From: Vibrio sp. PID17_43
GTDB taxonomy: Bacteria > Pseudomonadota > Gammaproteobacteria > Enterobacterales > Vibrionaceae
Direction: 5' to 3'
Assembly (NCBI RefSeq): GCF_002608565.1
Contig: NZ_LIXM01000005.1
Location: 62,001-126,000, forward strand
Length of the DNA: 64,000 bases
Position 1 is the first letter of the stretch, and each line of letters begins with the position of its first letter. The position numbers and the translations under genes are program-made. Below are positions 28,466-37,117 of this stretch, one piece after another. Below the pieces are notes generated by a model that ran no database searches, was not told the origin of the DNA, and saw nothing but the letters and a program-made list of their open reading frames with translations.

Positions 28466-30742
28466 TTATAGAGACTCAGTGAATGTACGTGCGATTACGT
28501 CAGCTTGTTGCTCTGCAGTTAGAGAGTTAAAGCGAACAGCGTAACCAGATACACGGATTGTTAGCTGAGGGTATTTCTCAGGGTGCTTAACTGCGTCTTC
28601 TAGCGTTGCGCGGTTAAGAACGTTCACGTTAAGGTGTTGACCACCTTCGATACCCGCTTCGTGGTGGAAGTAACCATCCATTAGACCAGCAAGGTTAGAA
28701 CGTTGTGCATTTTCATCCTTACCTAGTGCGTTTGGCACGATAGAGAAGGTGTAAGAGATACCATCTTGAGCGTCAGCAAACGGTAGTTTACCTACAGAAG
28801 TTAGTGATGCTACGGCACCTTTCTCATCACGACCGTGCATTGGGTTTGCACCAGGAGCGAAAGGAGCACCAGCACGACGACCGTCTGGAGTGTTACCTGT
28901 TTTCTTACCGTACACAACGTTTGAAGTGATAGTAAGGATAGACTGAGTTGGGATTGCATCACGGTACATCTTAAGTTTACGGATTTTGCCCATAAACGTA
29001 GAAACAAGTTCACATGCGATGTCATCAACGCGTGCGTCGTTGTTACCGAATTTAGGGTAATCGCCTTCGATTTCGAAGTCGATTGCAATGCCATCTTCGT
29101 CGCGGATTGGTTTAACTGTTGCGAATTTGATTGCTGATAGTGAGTCAGCTGCAACAGATAGACCTGCGATACCACATGCCATAGTACGACGAACGTCACG
29201 GTCATGAAGAGCCATTAGAGACGCTTCGTAGCTGTATTTGTCGTGCATGTAGTGGATGCTGTTTAGCGCAGTCACGTATTGCTTCGCTAGCCAATCCATG
29301 AATGTGTCTAGGCGAGCCATCACGTCGTCGTAGTTTAGAACTTCGTCAGTGATTGCTTCAGACTTAGGACCAACCTGCATTTTTAGCTTCTCATCAACGC
29401 CGCCGTTGATTGCGTAAAGCATCGTTTTAGCAAGGTTAGCACGCGCACCAAAGAACTGCATTTGCTTACCAACGATCATTGGAGATACACAACATGCAAT
29501 TGCGTAGTCGTCAGATTGTAGGTCAGGACGCATTAGATCATCGTTTTCGTACTGGATAGAAGAAGTATCGATAGACACTTTCGCACAGAAACGTTTGAAG
29601 CCTTCAGGTAGCTGCTCAGACCAAAGTACAGTGATGTTTGGCTCTGGAGAAGGACCCATAGTGTATAGAGAGTTTAGGAAACGGAAGTTTGTACGTGTCA
29701 CTAGTGTACGACCGTCGATACCCATACCACCCATTGATTCTGTAGCCCAGATTGGGTCGCCAGAGAATAGCTCATCGTACTCAGGAGTACGTAGGAAACG
29801 AACCATACGTAGCTTCATTACGAAGTGGTCGATCATTTCTTGAGCTTGTTCTTCAGTGATCTTGCCAGCAGCGATATCACGCTCGATGAAGATGTCTAGG
29901 AAAGTCGAAGTACGACCTAGAGACATTGCAGCACCGTTTTGTGATTTAACAGCAGCTAGGTAGCCGAAGTAAGTCCACTGGATAGCTTCTTGAGCAGTTT
30001 GAGCTGGCTCAGAAATATCAAAGCCGTACTTAGCAGCCATTTGCTTGATTTGACCTAGAGCACGGTGTTGCTCTGCAATTTCTTCACGAAGTTGCATCGT
30101 TGCAGTTAGATCTTCGCCGTTCTCAAAACGCTCTTGAAGAGATTTGAATTGAGCTAGCTTGTCCTTCATTAGGAAGTCGATACCGTATAGTGCAACACGA
30201 CGGTAGTCACCGATGATACGACCACGACCGTACGCATCTGGAAGACCAGTCAGTACACCAGATTTACGACAAGCTAGGATATCAGGAGTGTAGATATCGA
30301 AAACACCAGCGTTGTGAGTTTTACGGTATTCTGAGTAGATTTTTGAAATCATAGGGTCAAGAGTTTCACCGTATGCTTTGCAAGAACCTTCAACCATGCG
30401 TACACCACCGTTAGGGATGATTGCACGCTTAAGTGGTTTTTCTGTTTGTAGACCAACGATAATTTCTAGATCTTTTTCGATGTAGCCTGCATCGTGAGCA
30501 GTGATGGTAGAGATAACGTCAGTATCGAAATCAAGTGGTGCTTTAGTCGCGTTCTCAATTTTGATGCCTTCCATTACTTTAGCCCAAAGCGTGTTGGTTG
30601 CTTCAGTACCTTCAGAAACTAGGAAAGATTCGTCGCCTTCATATGGGGCGTAGTTCTTTTGGATGAAATCACGAACGTTAACTTCGTTTTGCCACTCACC
30701 CGCAACAAAACCTTCCCAAGCTTTAGCAAATTGCTCTGCCAT
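28466..30742 (-). CDS. pflB: Formate C-acetyltransferase (pyruvate formate-lyase)
   Basis: Glycyl-radical enzyme that splits pyruvate with CoA into acetyl-CoA and formate during anaerobic growth. The 758-residue protein has the catalytic cysteine pair Cys417-Cys418 in AIACCVSP and the radical glycine Gly733 in RVSGYAVRF. Length is close to E. coli PflB (760). Codon use is strongly biased to preferred codons, as expected for a very highly expressed gene. A long inverted repeat lies about 100 bases before the start. Downstream is a strong terminator; upstream is the DUF3360 gene, with a terminator and 305 bases between. Confidence 0.98.
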   Translation of the reverse strand: MAEQFAKAWEGFVAGEWQNEVNVRDFIQKNYAPYEGDESFLVSEGTEATNTLWAKVMEGIKIENATKAPLDFDTDVISTITAHDAGYIEKDLEIIVGLQTEKPLKRAIIPNGGVRMVEGSCKAYGETLDPMISKIYSEYRKTHNAGVFDIYTPDILACRKSGVLTGLPDAYGRGRIIGDYRRVALYGIDFLMKDKLAQFKSLQERFENGEDLTATMQLREEIAEQHRALGQIKQMAAKYGFDISEPAQTAQEAIQWTYFGYLAAVKSQNGAAMSLGRTSTFLDIFIERDIAAGKITEEQAQEMIDHFVMKLRMVRFLRTPEYDELFSGDPIWATESMGGMGIDGRTLVTRTNFRFLNSLYTMGPSPEPNITVLWSEQLPEGFKRFCAKVSIDTSSIQYENDDLMRPDLQSDDYAIACCVSPMIVGKQMQFFGARANLAKTMLYAINGGVDEKLKMQVGPKSEAITDEVLNYDDVMARLDTFMDWLAKQYVTALNSIHYMHDKYSYEASLMALHDRDVRRTMACGIAGLSVAADSLSAIKFATVKPIRDEDGIAIDFEIEGDYPKFGNNDARVDDIACELVSTFMGKIRKLKMYRDAIPTQSILTITSNVVYGKKTGNTPDGRRAGAPFAPGANPMHGRDEKGAVASLTSVGKLPFADAQDGISYTFSIVPNALGKDENAQRSNLAGLMDGYFHHEAGIEGGQHLNVNVLNRATLEDAVKHPEKYPQLTIRVSGYAVRFNSLTAEQQADVIARTFTESL

Positions 30743-30841
30743 GACATACCTACCTTTTTAGTAGAAAAAACACGTACTGGTTTCGCCGTTGAGCCAGCTA
30801 TCTCCAACGTTACCTGGAGAACAGTACACTCTTAATGAATA

Positions 30842-30896
30842 ACAATATTTATAGTCTTAAATAAGATAGTTTGGGTCATAAAACTATAAATATTGT
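30842..30896. repeat. Perfect 14-base inverted repeat upstream of pflB
   Basis: ACAATATTTATAGT at 30842-30855 and its exact reverse complement at 30883-30896 flank 27 bases. It starts 100 bases before the pflB start codon, so it could be an operator pair or an AT-rich stem in the leader RNA. Confidence 0.6.
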
Positions 30897-30991
30897 CACT
30901 GCATTTAATGTGGGTTCTATCATACAACAATTTCAGACTATACTAAACTTTTTTTGCAAACCTTAAACTAAATCAATAAACACTAAAAATA

Positions 30992-31026
30992 ATCGATAAA
31001 AATTGGGTAGCGACAAGCGCTACCCA
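30992..31026 (-). terminator. Terminator after the DUF3360 gene
   Basis: TGGGTAGCG pairs perfectly with CGCTACCCA around a five-base loop. The minus-strand tail is ATTTTTA. It isolates the DUF3360 gene from pflB. Confidence 0.8.
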
Positions 31027-31047
31027 TATCAAAGTTGAGCAATAAGC

Positions 31048-32595
31048 TTACAATAGAGCAGGAATGCCGAACTGAGCTTCCAGCATGCCAACCGCAAGCA
31101 TCGCGACCAAACAGATAGCTAGAACGCCAACAGGGATAACAATCTTATCGACAAACGATAGACGTGAAGCACGCTCTTTGTCACCAATTAGACCGTTGTT
31201 ATCAAGAAGCATCGTTAGTGCCCAAGCCAGTACAGGGTTAACAACCGCTGAACCGAAGATACAGATGCCCGCTGCTTGTGAATCTTTCGAATCTTTAACC
31301 ATCTGCATACCCGCTTCAAGAAGAGGTAGAGATACACCGACTAGCAGAGCGACGCGCATTACCGGTGGCCATACCGCAACGTCCATTGGGAAGCCAAGGA
31401 TAGCAACAACCATAACGATCAAGCCTAGTAGGATTGAACCTGCAGGGATTGGGCGTTTAGCAATAGCTGCAGGGATCATGTACGTCCCCCAAGATGAGGT
31501 GATATTACCGCCACCTACCGCAGTACCAACCATTTGACGGATAGAACACATCGTCATCGTGTCATCTACGTCCATCAGTACTTTTTCAGTCTTTTTAGGG
31601 TAGTTAAGTTCTTGGAAGATACGGTGACCTAGGAAGTCTGGTGACCACATTGCTACCGCAAGGATTGCAAATGGTAGCGACGCGATGAAGTGTTCGACGT
31701 TAGGCAAACCTAGCATCCAACCTTCTTCAGTGCTGCCCCACCAGTAAACTGGGTTTAGGTTAGGTAGACCGGTTTCAGTGACGAATTTAATGTCAAAACC
31801 GGCACCTAGAACGAGCGCAATTGATAGACCGGTGAACGCACACACAGGGATTGCAAGCCAACGCTTGTTTACTTTTGCAAGGTAAGCGTACAGTACGATC
31901 GTTACCGCAAGAACGATAAGACCAACGTAACCCATGCTACCTGCAGCTACCGTGTCAGATTGAAGGCCAACAGCCCACTCCTGAATTGAGGTGATTTGGC
32001 TCATCGTACCCGTTAAGCCTAAGAAGATAAGCAAGCCACCGGCGGTACCTTCAGAGGTGAGGTTCACCAGTTTGGAACCACCTTTTAGGAAACTCAGTAG
32101 AAGACCGAATACACCGATCAAGATTGCCAATGCAAGAGGGTGAGCACCCGCGAGAGCGATGGTACCAATTAGAGGGATCATTGGACCGTGGTTACCGGCA
32201 AGGTTGGCTTTAGGGTTAATAAAACCAGAAGCAAGTACACAGAAAAGGAATGCAGGGATAAGCATTTCTACACGTGCAACTTCGATAGCAAACTCTTTGC
32301 CTAAGCTAACGTGATCCCATGCAGCTGTAAGACCTTCAGCCCAAGACATCATTACCGCAGAATACATCGCGATAATACCGATAGTACCAGCAAGTGCAGG
32401 AACAAGGTCTTCAAGCTCAAAACGGAAATCACGACCTGGCAAGTTCAATGCGTAGCGGCGTGGTTTCATGATTTGCAGTTCGTGATCTAGGTAGTCTGAA
32501 CGGCTTGCGAACTCAGAAGATGGACGATGAAGCTCTTGATAGCTTTTCGTCTCAATATCTGAATCAGAGTGCGCTTTATTTACTGCGTCTGACAT
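31048..32595 (-). CDS. DUF3360 family multi-pass membrane protein
   Basis: A 515-residue inner-membrane protein recognised as DUF3360, a family seen mainly in vibrios and relatives. After a hydrophilic N-terminus of about 65 residues there are a dozen or more hydrophobic segments. Conserved features include AGNHGPMIPLIGTIALAGAHPLALAI, NLTSEGTAGGLLIFLGLTG and MVGTAVGGGNITSSWGTYMIP. The repeated short segments with half-helix look resemble the fold of nucleobase/anion transporters (UraA/SLC26 type), but this is inference. It lies upstream of pflB where E. coli has the formate channel focA. Substrate unknown. Confidence 0.75.
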   Translation of the reverse strand: MSDAVNKAHSDSDIETKSYQELHRPSSEFASRSDYLDHELQIMKPRRYALNLPGRDFRFELEDLVPALAGTIGIIAMYSAVMMSWAEGLTAAWDHVSLGKEFAIEVARVEMLIPAFLFCVLASGFINPKANLAGNHGPMIPLIGTIALAGAHPLALAILIGVFGLLLSFLKGGSKLVNLTSEGTAGGLLIFLGLTGTMSQITSIQEWAVGLQSDTVAAGSMGYVGLIVLAVTIVLYAYLAKVNKRWLAIPVCAFTGLSIALVLGAGFDIKFVTETGLPNLNPVYWWGSTEEGWMLGLPNVEHFIASLPFAILAVAMWSPDFLGHRIFQELNYPKKTEKVLMDVDDTMTMCSIRQMVGTAVGGGNITSSWGTYMIPAAIAKRPIPAGSILLGLIVMVVAILGFPMDVAVWPPVMRVALLVGVSLPLLEAGMQMVKDSKDSQAAGICIFGSAVVNPVLAWALTMLLDNNGLIGDKERASRLSFVDKIVIPVGVLAICLVAMLAVGMLEAQFGIPALL

Positions 32596-32801
32596 AGATT
32601 CCTCATATATTTTGAAAAATTATTAATTCTGAATTGAATATTAAAACCCGCGTCCTGCGGTACTTCCTATGCTAGCTATATATTAGTTTTTTTGTTGCAC
32701 ATATACCACGTGCCTAAGCATAGCTAATAACCTGTTGTGTTAAGGCACAAAAAATTCCTCATCATTAGGGCGGAGTTTAGCAAGATAGCCCTTTGGGGTG
32801 A

Positions 32802-32815
32802 TTGATTTAGATCAC
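32802..32815. promoter_or_regulatory. FNR/CRP-like box upstream of the DUF3360 gene
   Basis: TTGATTTAGATCAC differs from the FNR consensus TTGAT-N4-ATCAA only at the last base. The same bases, read as ATTGA-N6-TCACT, also fit CRP with three mismatches. It is 207 bases before the DUF3360 start. Confidence 0.5.
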
Positions 32816-32880
32816 TTTAAGAAAGGATGTGAAAGAAAACTACAGAAAGTGTCTGGCATGCGAACAACTTGGTGGTTTAG

Positions 32881-32899
32881 TGTGTAATTCGATTACACA
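32881..32899. promoter_or_regulatory. Perfect 19-base palindromic operator candidate
   Basis: TGTGTAAT and ATTACACA are exact reverse complements around a TCG spacer. The site lies 158 bases before the lipoprotein gene and 286 before the DUF3360 gene. The regulator is not recognised. Confidence 0.45.
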
Positions 32900-33056
32900 A
32901 ATTGCATAAAATTAGACTTTGTTTTGCGGAAATAATGCTCAATTGAACTTATTGATGCCATTCATAGATGGTGCGAAAAGCTGGCTTCATTCTTGCTTGA
33001 TTTCGAGCAAAGACGATTTTTTGGCTAATCATTGCCGCTCAGTTTAGGAAGAATAC

Positions 33057-34418
33057 ATGAAACAGCTTAATGTGCTGCCGTTAGTGGCAATCATTTCAGG
33101 ACTTATGGTCGGTTGCGGTGGTGGCAGTGGCGGTGGTGGCGGCGGCGGTGCTACCCCAAGTGATGTTGTGACGTTGACGTTTATTCAGAAAGTAACTACT
33201 GAACTTAAACCAAATGATAGTTGTACTCTATTTGGACAGGTGACAGAAAATGGTGTTACCACGTATACATATGCTAGAAAGGCGGCTGACGTAACGGTTT
33301 ATATTCACGATGCAGTGGGTAACGTTGTTGAAACTAAAAAACCGGATGCTAACGGTATTCTGCGACTGGATAAGTACCCTTTGGAGCAAGGAAGTTATAT
33401 TACAGTAATCGACTCACCGAGTGGGTATGATCCATTTTATAAAGCTCTTTCAATTCAGAAAAAATACTTAGAGTCGCAATTAATACAGGTGAACAGACCT
33501 CAGGTAGATAATTGCTATACAGCAGACTCATCCCCTAAACATAATACTGGGTTTGTATTAGCGACGACGCAAAATGTACAAGCAGATAGTTACGAGTTTT
33601 TATCCTCGAGACATAATCGCGGGGTTGTATCGTCTAACTTAAGCGAAGTAGAAAAAAACACAGATGAAGAAGTTCTAATAAAAGGTTATTCCAACAACAC
33701 TCTGTCCGGTTATACCTTTGCTAGTAAATTTGGTTCGGCTTCCGAACCGTTTATTGTTGCTCTCGAACAACTCGATACAGATATGAACTGGTCGAATCAA
33801 CTGTCATCAGATTTGGAATCTTTAAAAATTAGTGTATCAAAGGGGAAATACTCATATTCTTGGTATGAACCGAATGTCACGATTGAAGAAGAGTTTTCAA
33901 TTTCTAGTTTAGAGAAAGGGTTTCATTATCAAGCTGAAGGCATATTGAGTACGGGATGGAAGTTTAAAACGGTCGGTCAAGTAGATGGAACTCTAGATGT
34001 TAATCTACCAGACTCTTTGGTCACTCATGATGTCGCACCATCGATTGTCAAATCGGGACTAAATGGTATCGTTGATGTTAAAGGCGTAAATTCATCTAAT
34101 GAGCTAGTAGTTCGTGCGAAATACACGCAAAGCGTCAGCACCCCGACAATTATGACATTAGAACATGTTATTGTGGCTAGTCCAGATAATGGCGTTATTA
34201 TAATCCCGGACTTGACAGGAACAGGACTAGCGTCAGAAAACCCACAGTCGTTGACGGTAGATACTTATGAATTTGTAAACTTGTCAGAGGGAGAAATTCA
34301 AAGTTTGCTCTCTCAATATGAGAGTACAGACGCTGTTGCTTTTGTAATTAAACCTAGTCAGAAAGCACAGCATGACACTGACCTTCGAACTCTCAAATAT
34401 ACACAGCTGTCACGGTAA
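33057..34418 (+). CDS. Unrecognised lipoprotein with polyglycine linker
   Basis: A 453-residue product with a short lipoprotein signal peptide (Cys20 in LMVGC). A run rich in glycine (residues 19-31) follows, a flexible spacer seen in many Vibrio surface lipoproteins. The next part (about 40-140) looks like a beta-sandwich: VTVYIHDAVGNVVETKKPDANGILRL resembles carboxypeptidase-regulatory or Cna-B-like repeats. The remainder is rich in Ser, Thr, Val and Asn and probably all beta. I do not recognise the family. It is more AT-rich than its neighbours, with codons such as TTA, AGA and ATA more common, which suggests acquisition. It has its own promoter region and terminator. Confidence 0.7.
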   Translation: MKQLNVLPLVAIISGLMVGCGGGSGGGGGGGATPSDVVTLTFIQKVTTELKPNDSCTLFGQVTENGVTTYTYARKAADVTVYIHDAVGNVVETKKPDANGILRLDKYPLEQGSYITVIDSPSGYDPFYKALSIQKKYLESQLIQVNRPQVDNCYTADSSPKHNTGFVLATTQNVQADSYEFLSSRHNRGVVSSNLSEVEKNTDEEVLIKGYSNNTLSGYTFASKFGSASEPFIVALEQLDTDMNWSNQLSSDLESLKISVSKGKYSYSWYEPNVTIEEEFSISSLEKGFHYQAEGILSTGWKFKTVGQVDGTLDVNLPDSLVTHDVAPSIVKSGLNGIVDVKGVNSSNELVVRAKYTQSVSTPTIMTLEHVIVASPDNGVIIIPDLTGTGLASENPQSLTVDTYEFVNLSEGEIQSLLSQYESTDAVAFVIKPSQKAQHDTDLRTLKYTQLSR

Positions 34419-34441
34419 TTGTTAAAACTACAGAAATCTTT

Positions 34442-34470
34442 AACCCCTCTCATGAGGGGTTTTTTAATTT
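34442..34470 (+). terminator. Terminator after the lipoprotein gene
   Basis: AACCCCTC pairs perfectly with GAGGGGTT around a TCAT loop and is followed by TTTTAATTT. Confidence 0.88.
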
Positions 34471-34654
34471 ATTAAGCGCGTAAATAAGAATACATTGCTA
34501 ATTATTGAATAATAATCTGCAATATGTGTTTTTTTATCTAGAGTGTACAGGTTAATAATTTGTTGCAACTTTAGTTTGGTGGTGATAATTTGTTCTCATT
34601 CAAAGAGGGCGGAGTCCCTTATTGCAGTGACAAAAAACACAGGGAGTAAGGCGC

Positions 34655-35425
34655 ATGAATGATGTACCAGCGCTAGATATTAAAAACCTGCACAAAACAT
34701 TTGGGCAAAATGAAGTCCTAAAGGGTATTTCTCTTTCCGCTCATAAAGGGGATGTTATCTCCATCATTGGCTCTTCTGGTTCTGGTAAGAGTACCTTCCT
34801 TAGATGTATCAACTTATTAGAAACACCGACCGCGGGTGAAATTTGGGTGAATGGTGAACTTATCCAAATGAAGAACAATCGCGCGGGTGAGTCTGTGCCT
34901 GCAAACGAAAAGCAGGTGCAACGTATTCGTTCTCGCTTGGCGATGGTGTTTCAAGGCTTTAATTTATGGTCACACCTCACGGTGTTAGAGAATGTGATAG
35001 AAGCACCGGTCCATGTTCTTGGTGTTCCTAAAGCACAGGCAATTGAAAACGCAGAGGTCCTACTGAAGAAAGTGGGGCTATACGAGCGCAAAGACTACTA
35101 CCCAGGGCATCTATCTGGCGGTCAGCAGCAGCGCGCCGCTATTGCTCGTGCTTTGGCGGTTGATCCTGAAGTTATGCTTTTTGATGAACCCACTTCGGCA
35201 CTTGACCCAGAACTCGTTGGGGAAGTCTTAGGGGTAATGAGAGATTTGGCAGAAGAAGGGCGAACCATGTTGGTTGTGACCCATGAAATGGCGTTCGCGC
35301 GTGACGTATCGAATCATGTTATGTTTCTACATCAAGGTTTGGTTGAGGAGCAGGGAGACCCAGCGAAACTTTTTACTAACCCGGATTCACAACGATTACA
35401 GCAATTTATTTCATCCATTTATTAG
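34655..35425 (+). CDS. Basic amino acid ABC importer, ATPase subunit
   Basis: A 256-residue polar amino acid importer ATPase of the HisP/ArtP group. Walker A is GSSGSGKST at 39-47, the signature LSGGQQQRAAIARAL, Walker B VMLFDEPTSALDPE and the switch histidine in VVTHEMAFARDV. First of four genes in the order ATPase, binding protein, permease, permease, the same order as E. coli artPIQM, though the membrane subunits look more like HisQ and HisM. AGGGAGTAAGG lies before the ATG. Confidence 0.93.
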   Translation: MNDVPALDIKNLHKTFGQNEVLKGISLSAHKGDVISIIGSSGSGKSTFLRCINLLETPTAGEIWVNGELIQMKNNRAGESVPANEKQVQRIRSRLAMVFQGFNLWSHLTVLENVIEAPVHVLGVPKAQAIENAEVLLKKVGLYERKDYYPGHLSGGQQQRAAIARALAVDPEVMLFDEPTSALDPELVGEVLGVMRDLAEEGRTMLVVTHEMAFARDVSNHVMFLHQGLVEEQGDPAKLFTNPDSQRLQQFISSIY

Positions 35426-35522
35426 GTAAACAGCCCCTAATTTTTGTGGGCGGCATTCACTTGCCTCCCAAGCACGCACAACAAACAAAACCAAATAAAA
35501 TAGCAATCACAGGAGTATGGAA

Positions 35523-36293
35523 ATGAAAAAGTGGCTATTAGCAGCAACGCTTGCTGCAACGGCAGTGTCTGGTGTAGCTCAAGCGAAAGAATGGAAAACT
35601 GTTCGCTTTGGTATTGAAGGCGCTTACCCTCCATTTAGCTGGACCGAGACCGATGGTTCAATCAAAGGCTTCGACGTAGATATGGCGAACGCTCTTTGTG
35701 AAGAAATGAAGGTTAAGTGTCAAATCGTTGCTCAAGACTGGGATGGTATTATTCCTTCTCTGCTAGCACGTAAGTATGACGCGATCATTGCGGCAATGTC
35801 GATCACTGAAGAGCGCAAGAAGAAAGTGGATTTCACAGGTAAATACGCACAAATTCCAAACAAATTCATCGCTAAGAAAGGCGTAGGTTTAGACTTTGAT
35901 AACCTGAAAGATGTCAAAATTGGTGTTCAACGTGCGACTACACACGACAAGTATTTGACTGACAATTACGGCGACGACGTAGAAATCGTTCGCTACGGTT
36001 CATTTGATGAAGCTTACCTAGATCTTGCGAATGGTCGTATCGCTGCGGTACTGGGTGATGCATCAGCGCTAGAAGAAGGTGTTATCAACAAAGCTGGTGG
36101 CGAAGCGTATGAATTTGTTGGTCCGTCTTTGACTGATCCTAAATGGTTTGGTGAAGGTATGGGTATTGCGGTTCGTAAACAAGACAAAGACCTAACGAAG
36201 AAACTGGATGCAGCTATCGTTGCACTACGTGAAAAAGGTGTTTATCAAGAAATCGCAGGTAAATACTTCAACTACGATGTATACGGCGACTAA
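35523..36293 (+). CDS. Basic amino acid ABC importer, periplasmic binding protein
   Basis: A 256-residue periplasmic binding protein of the HisJ/ArgT/ArtJ group. The signal peptide probably ends AQA (residue 21). The mature part begins with FGIEGAYPPFSW, then GFDVDMANALCEEM, IIPSLLARKYDAIIAAMSIT and IGVQRATTHDKYL, all conserved ligand-contact segments. In related LAO proteins the equivalent residues bind the amino and carboxylate groups of lysine, arginine, ornithine or histidine. The ATG at 35523 is chosen over one at 35517 because AGGAG ends at 35515, leaving seven bases to 35523 and only one to 35517. An intercistronic hairpin follows. Confidence 0.92.
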   Translation: MKKWLLAATLAATAVSGVAQAKEWKTVRFGIEGAYPPFSWTETDGSIKGFDVDMANALCEEMKVKCQIVAQDWDGIIPSLLARKYDAIIAAMSITEERKKKVDFTGKYAQIPNKFIAKKGVGLDFDNLKDVKIGVQRATTHDKYLTDNYGDDVEIVRYGSFDEAYLDLANGRIAAVLGDASALEEGVINKAGGEAYEFVGPSLTDPKWFGEGMGIAVRKQDKDLTKKLDAAIVALREKGVYQEIAGKYFNYDVYGD

Positions 36294-36305
36294 GCCGTAA
36301 TTAAG

Positions 36306-36342
36306 CGGCCGTTGGCTTGTTCCTAGAAGTCGCTAACGGCCG
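36306..36342 (+). repeat. Intercistronic hairpin after the binding-protein gene
   Basis: CGGCCGTTGGC pairs with GCTAACGGCCG (one G-U) across a 15-base loop. There is no strong T-run. Such hairpins often protect the upstream binding-protein message and reduce readthrough into the permease genes. Confidence 0.65.
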
Positions 36343-36373
36343 ATTTTGAGTTTTAGGGATTAGGAACTCACCT

Positions 36374-37114
36374 ATGCTGGATTTACAAGGATATGAAGCC
36401 TCGATCTTAAAAGGGGCGTTAGTAACCATCGAAGTCGCTGTACTTTCTCTGATTTTGGCTGTCGTTCTTGGCATGCTTGGCGCATTAGCAAAGCTTGCTC
36501 CTTACAAGTGGGCGAGAGCAATGGCGACGCTATACACCACCATTATTCGTGGCATCCCAGACTTGGTTCTGATGATGTTGATCTTCTTCGGTGGTCAAAT
36601 TCTATTAAACAACAGTCTTTATTCTATCAATGAAACACTCAATGATTGGTTCACAGCAAGTGATCCTAATCATGAGTGGACCTCTTATTTACCTGATTAT
36701 ATTGATGTCAGCCCATTTATTGCGGGTGTACTAACCATCGGTTTTATCTTTGGTGCTTATATGGCAGAGACATTTCGCGGTGCGATTATGGCGGTAGATA
36801 AAGGCGAGTTAGAAGCGGCAAAAGCGTATGGAATGAGCTCGATCATGTCATTCAGAAGAATCCTCTTACCTCAAATGATCCGACATGCACTTCCTGGTTT
36901 TGGCAATAACTGGTTGGTATTACTAAAAACGACTGCACTCGTGTCGATCATTGGTCTTGAAGATATGGTGCGTATCAGCTCATTAGCCGCTGGTACAACA
37001 AAGATGCCATTTACCTTTTATATGGCAGTTGCAATTATCTTCTTGTTCTTTACTAGTGTCTCTACGGGCTTGCTTAAGCTTGTGGAACGTAAATTCAGCA
37101 TTCACGCGAGGTAA
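36374..37114 (+). CDS. Basic amino acid ABC importer, permease (HisQ-like)
   Basis: A 246-residue inner-membrane permease closely similar to HisQ. It begins with GALVTIEVAVLSLILAVVLG, has TTIIRGIPDLVLMMLIFFGGQ in the middle and the coupling-loop motif EAAKAYGMSS followed by RRILLPQMIRHALPGFGNNW. About five membrane segments are visible. An extra hydrophilic stretch at about 85-110 is not in E. coli HisQ. It ends three bases before the next permease gene. Confidence 0.92.
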   Translation: MLDLQGYEASILKGALVTIEVAVLSLILAVVLGMLGALAKLAPYKWARAMATLYTTIIRGIPDLVLMMLIFFGGQILLNNSLYSINETLNDWFTASDPNHEWTSYLPDYIDVSPFIAGVLTIGFIFGAYMAETFRGAIMAVDKGELEAAKAYGMSSIMSFRRILLPQMIRHALPGFGNNWLVLLKTTALVSIIGLEDMVRISSLAAGTTKMPFTFYMAVAIIFLFFTSVSTGLLKLVERKFSIHAR

Positions 37115-37117
37115 ACC

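Larger units (their letters stand above)
30743..31047 (-). promoter_or_regulatory. pflB promoter and leader region
   Basis: A 305-base AT-rich gap. It contains the terminator of the DUF3360 gene at 30992-31026 and a perfect 14-base inverted repeat at 30842-30896. No exact FNR site is present; TTGATTTAGTTTAA (minus strand, near 30966) is a weak half-match. Confidence 0.55.
32596..33056. promoter_or_regulatory. Divergent promoter region, DUF3360 gene and lipoprotein gene
   Basis: A 461-base gap without a supported gene between two divergent starts. It holds an FNR/CRP-like box at 32802-32815 and a 19-base palindrome at 32881-32899. The rest is AT-rich. Confidence 0.55.

Noticed and set aside
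33099..33156. GGC/GGT-rich repeat at the start of the lipoprotein gene as a phase-variation tract
   Set aside because: The repeats are trinucleotides in frame and code for a glycine linker; a change of copy number would not shift the frame.
34500..34560. ArgR-like box before the basic amino acid importer operon
   Set aside because: Only one half (TGAAT) fits; the other half has three mismatches, which is common by chance in AT-rich DNA.
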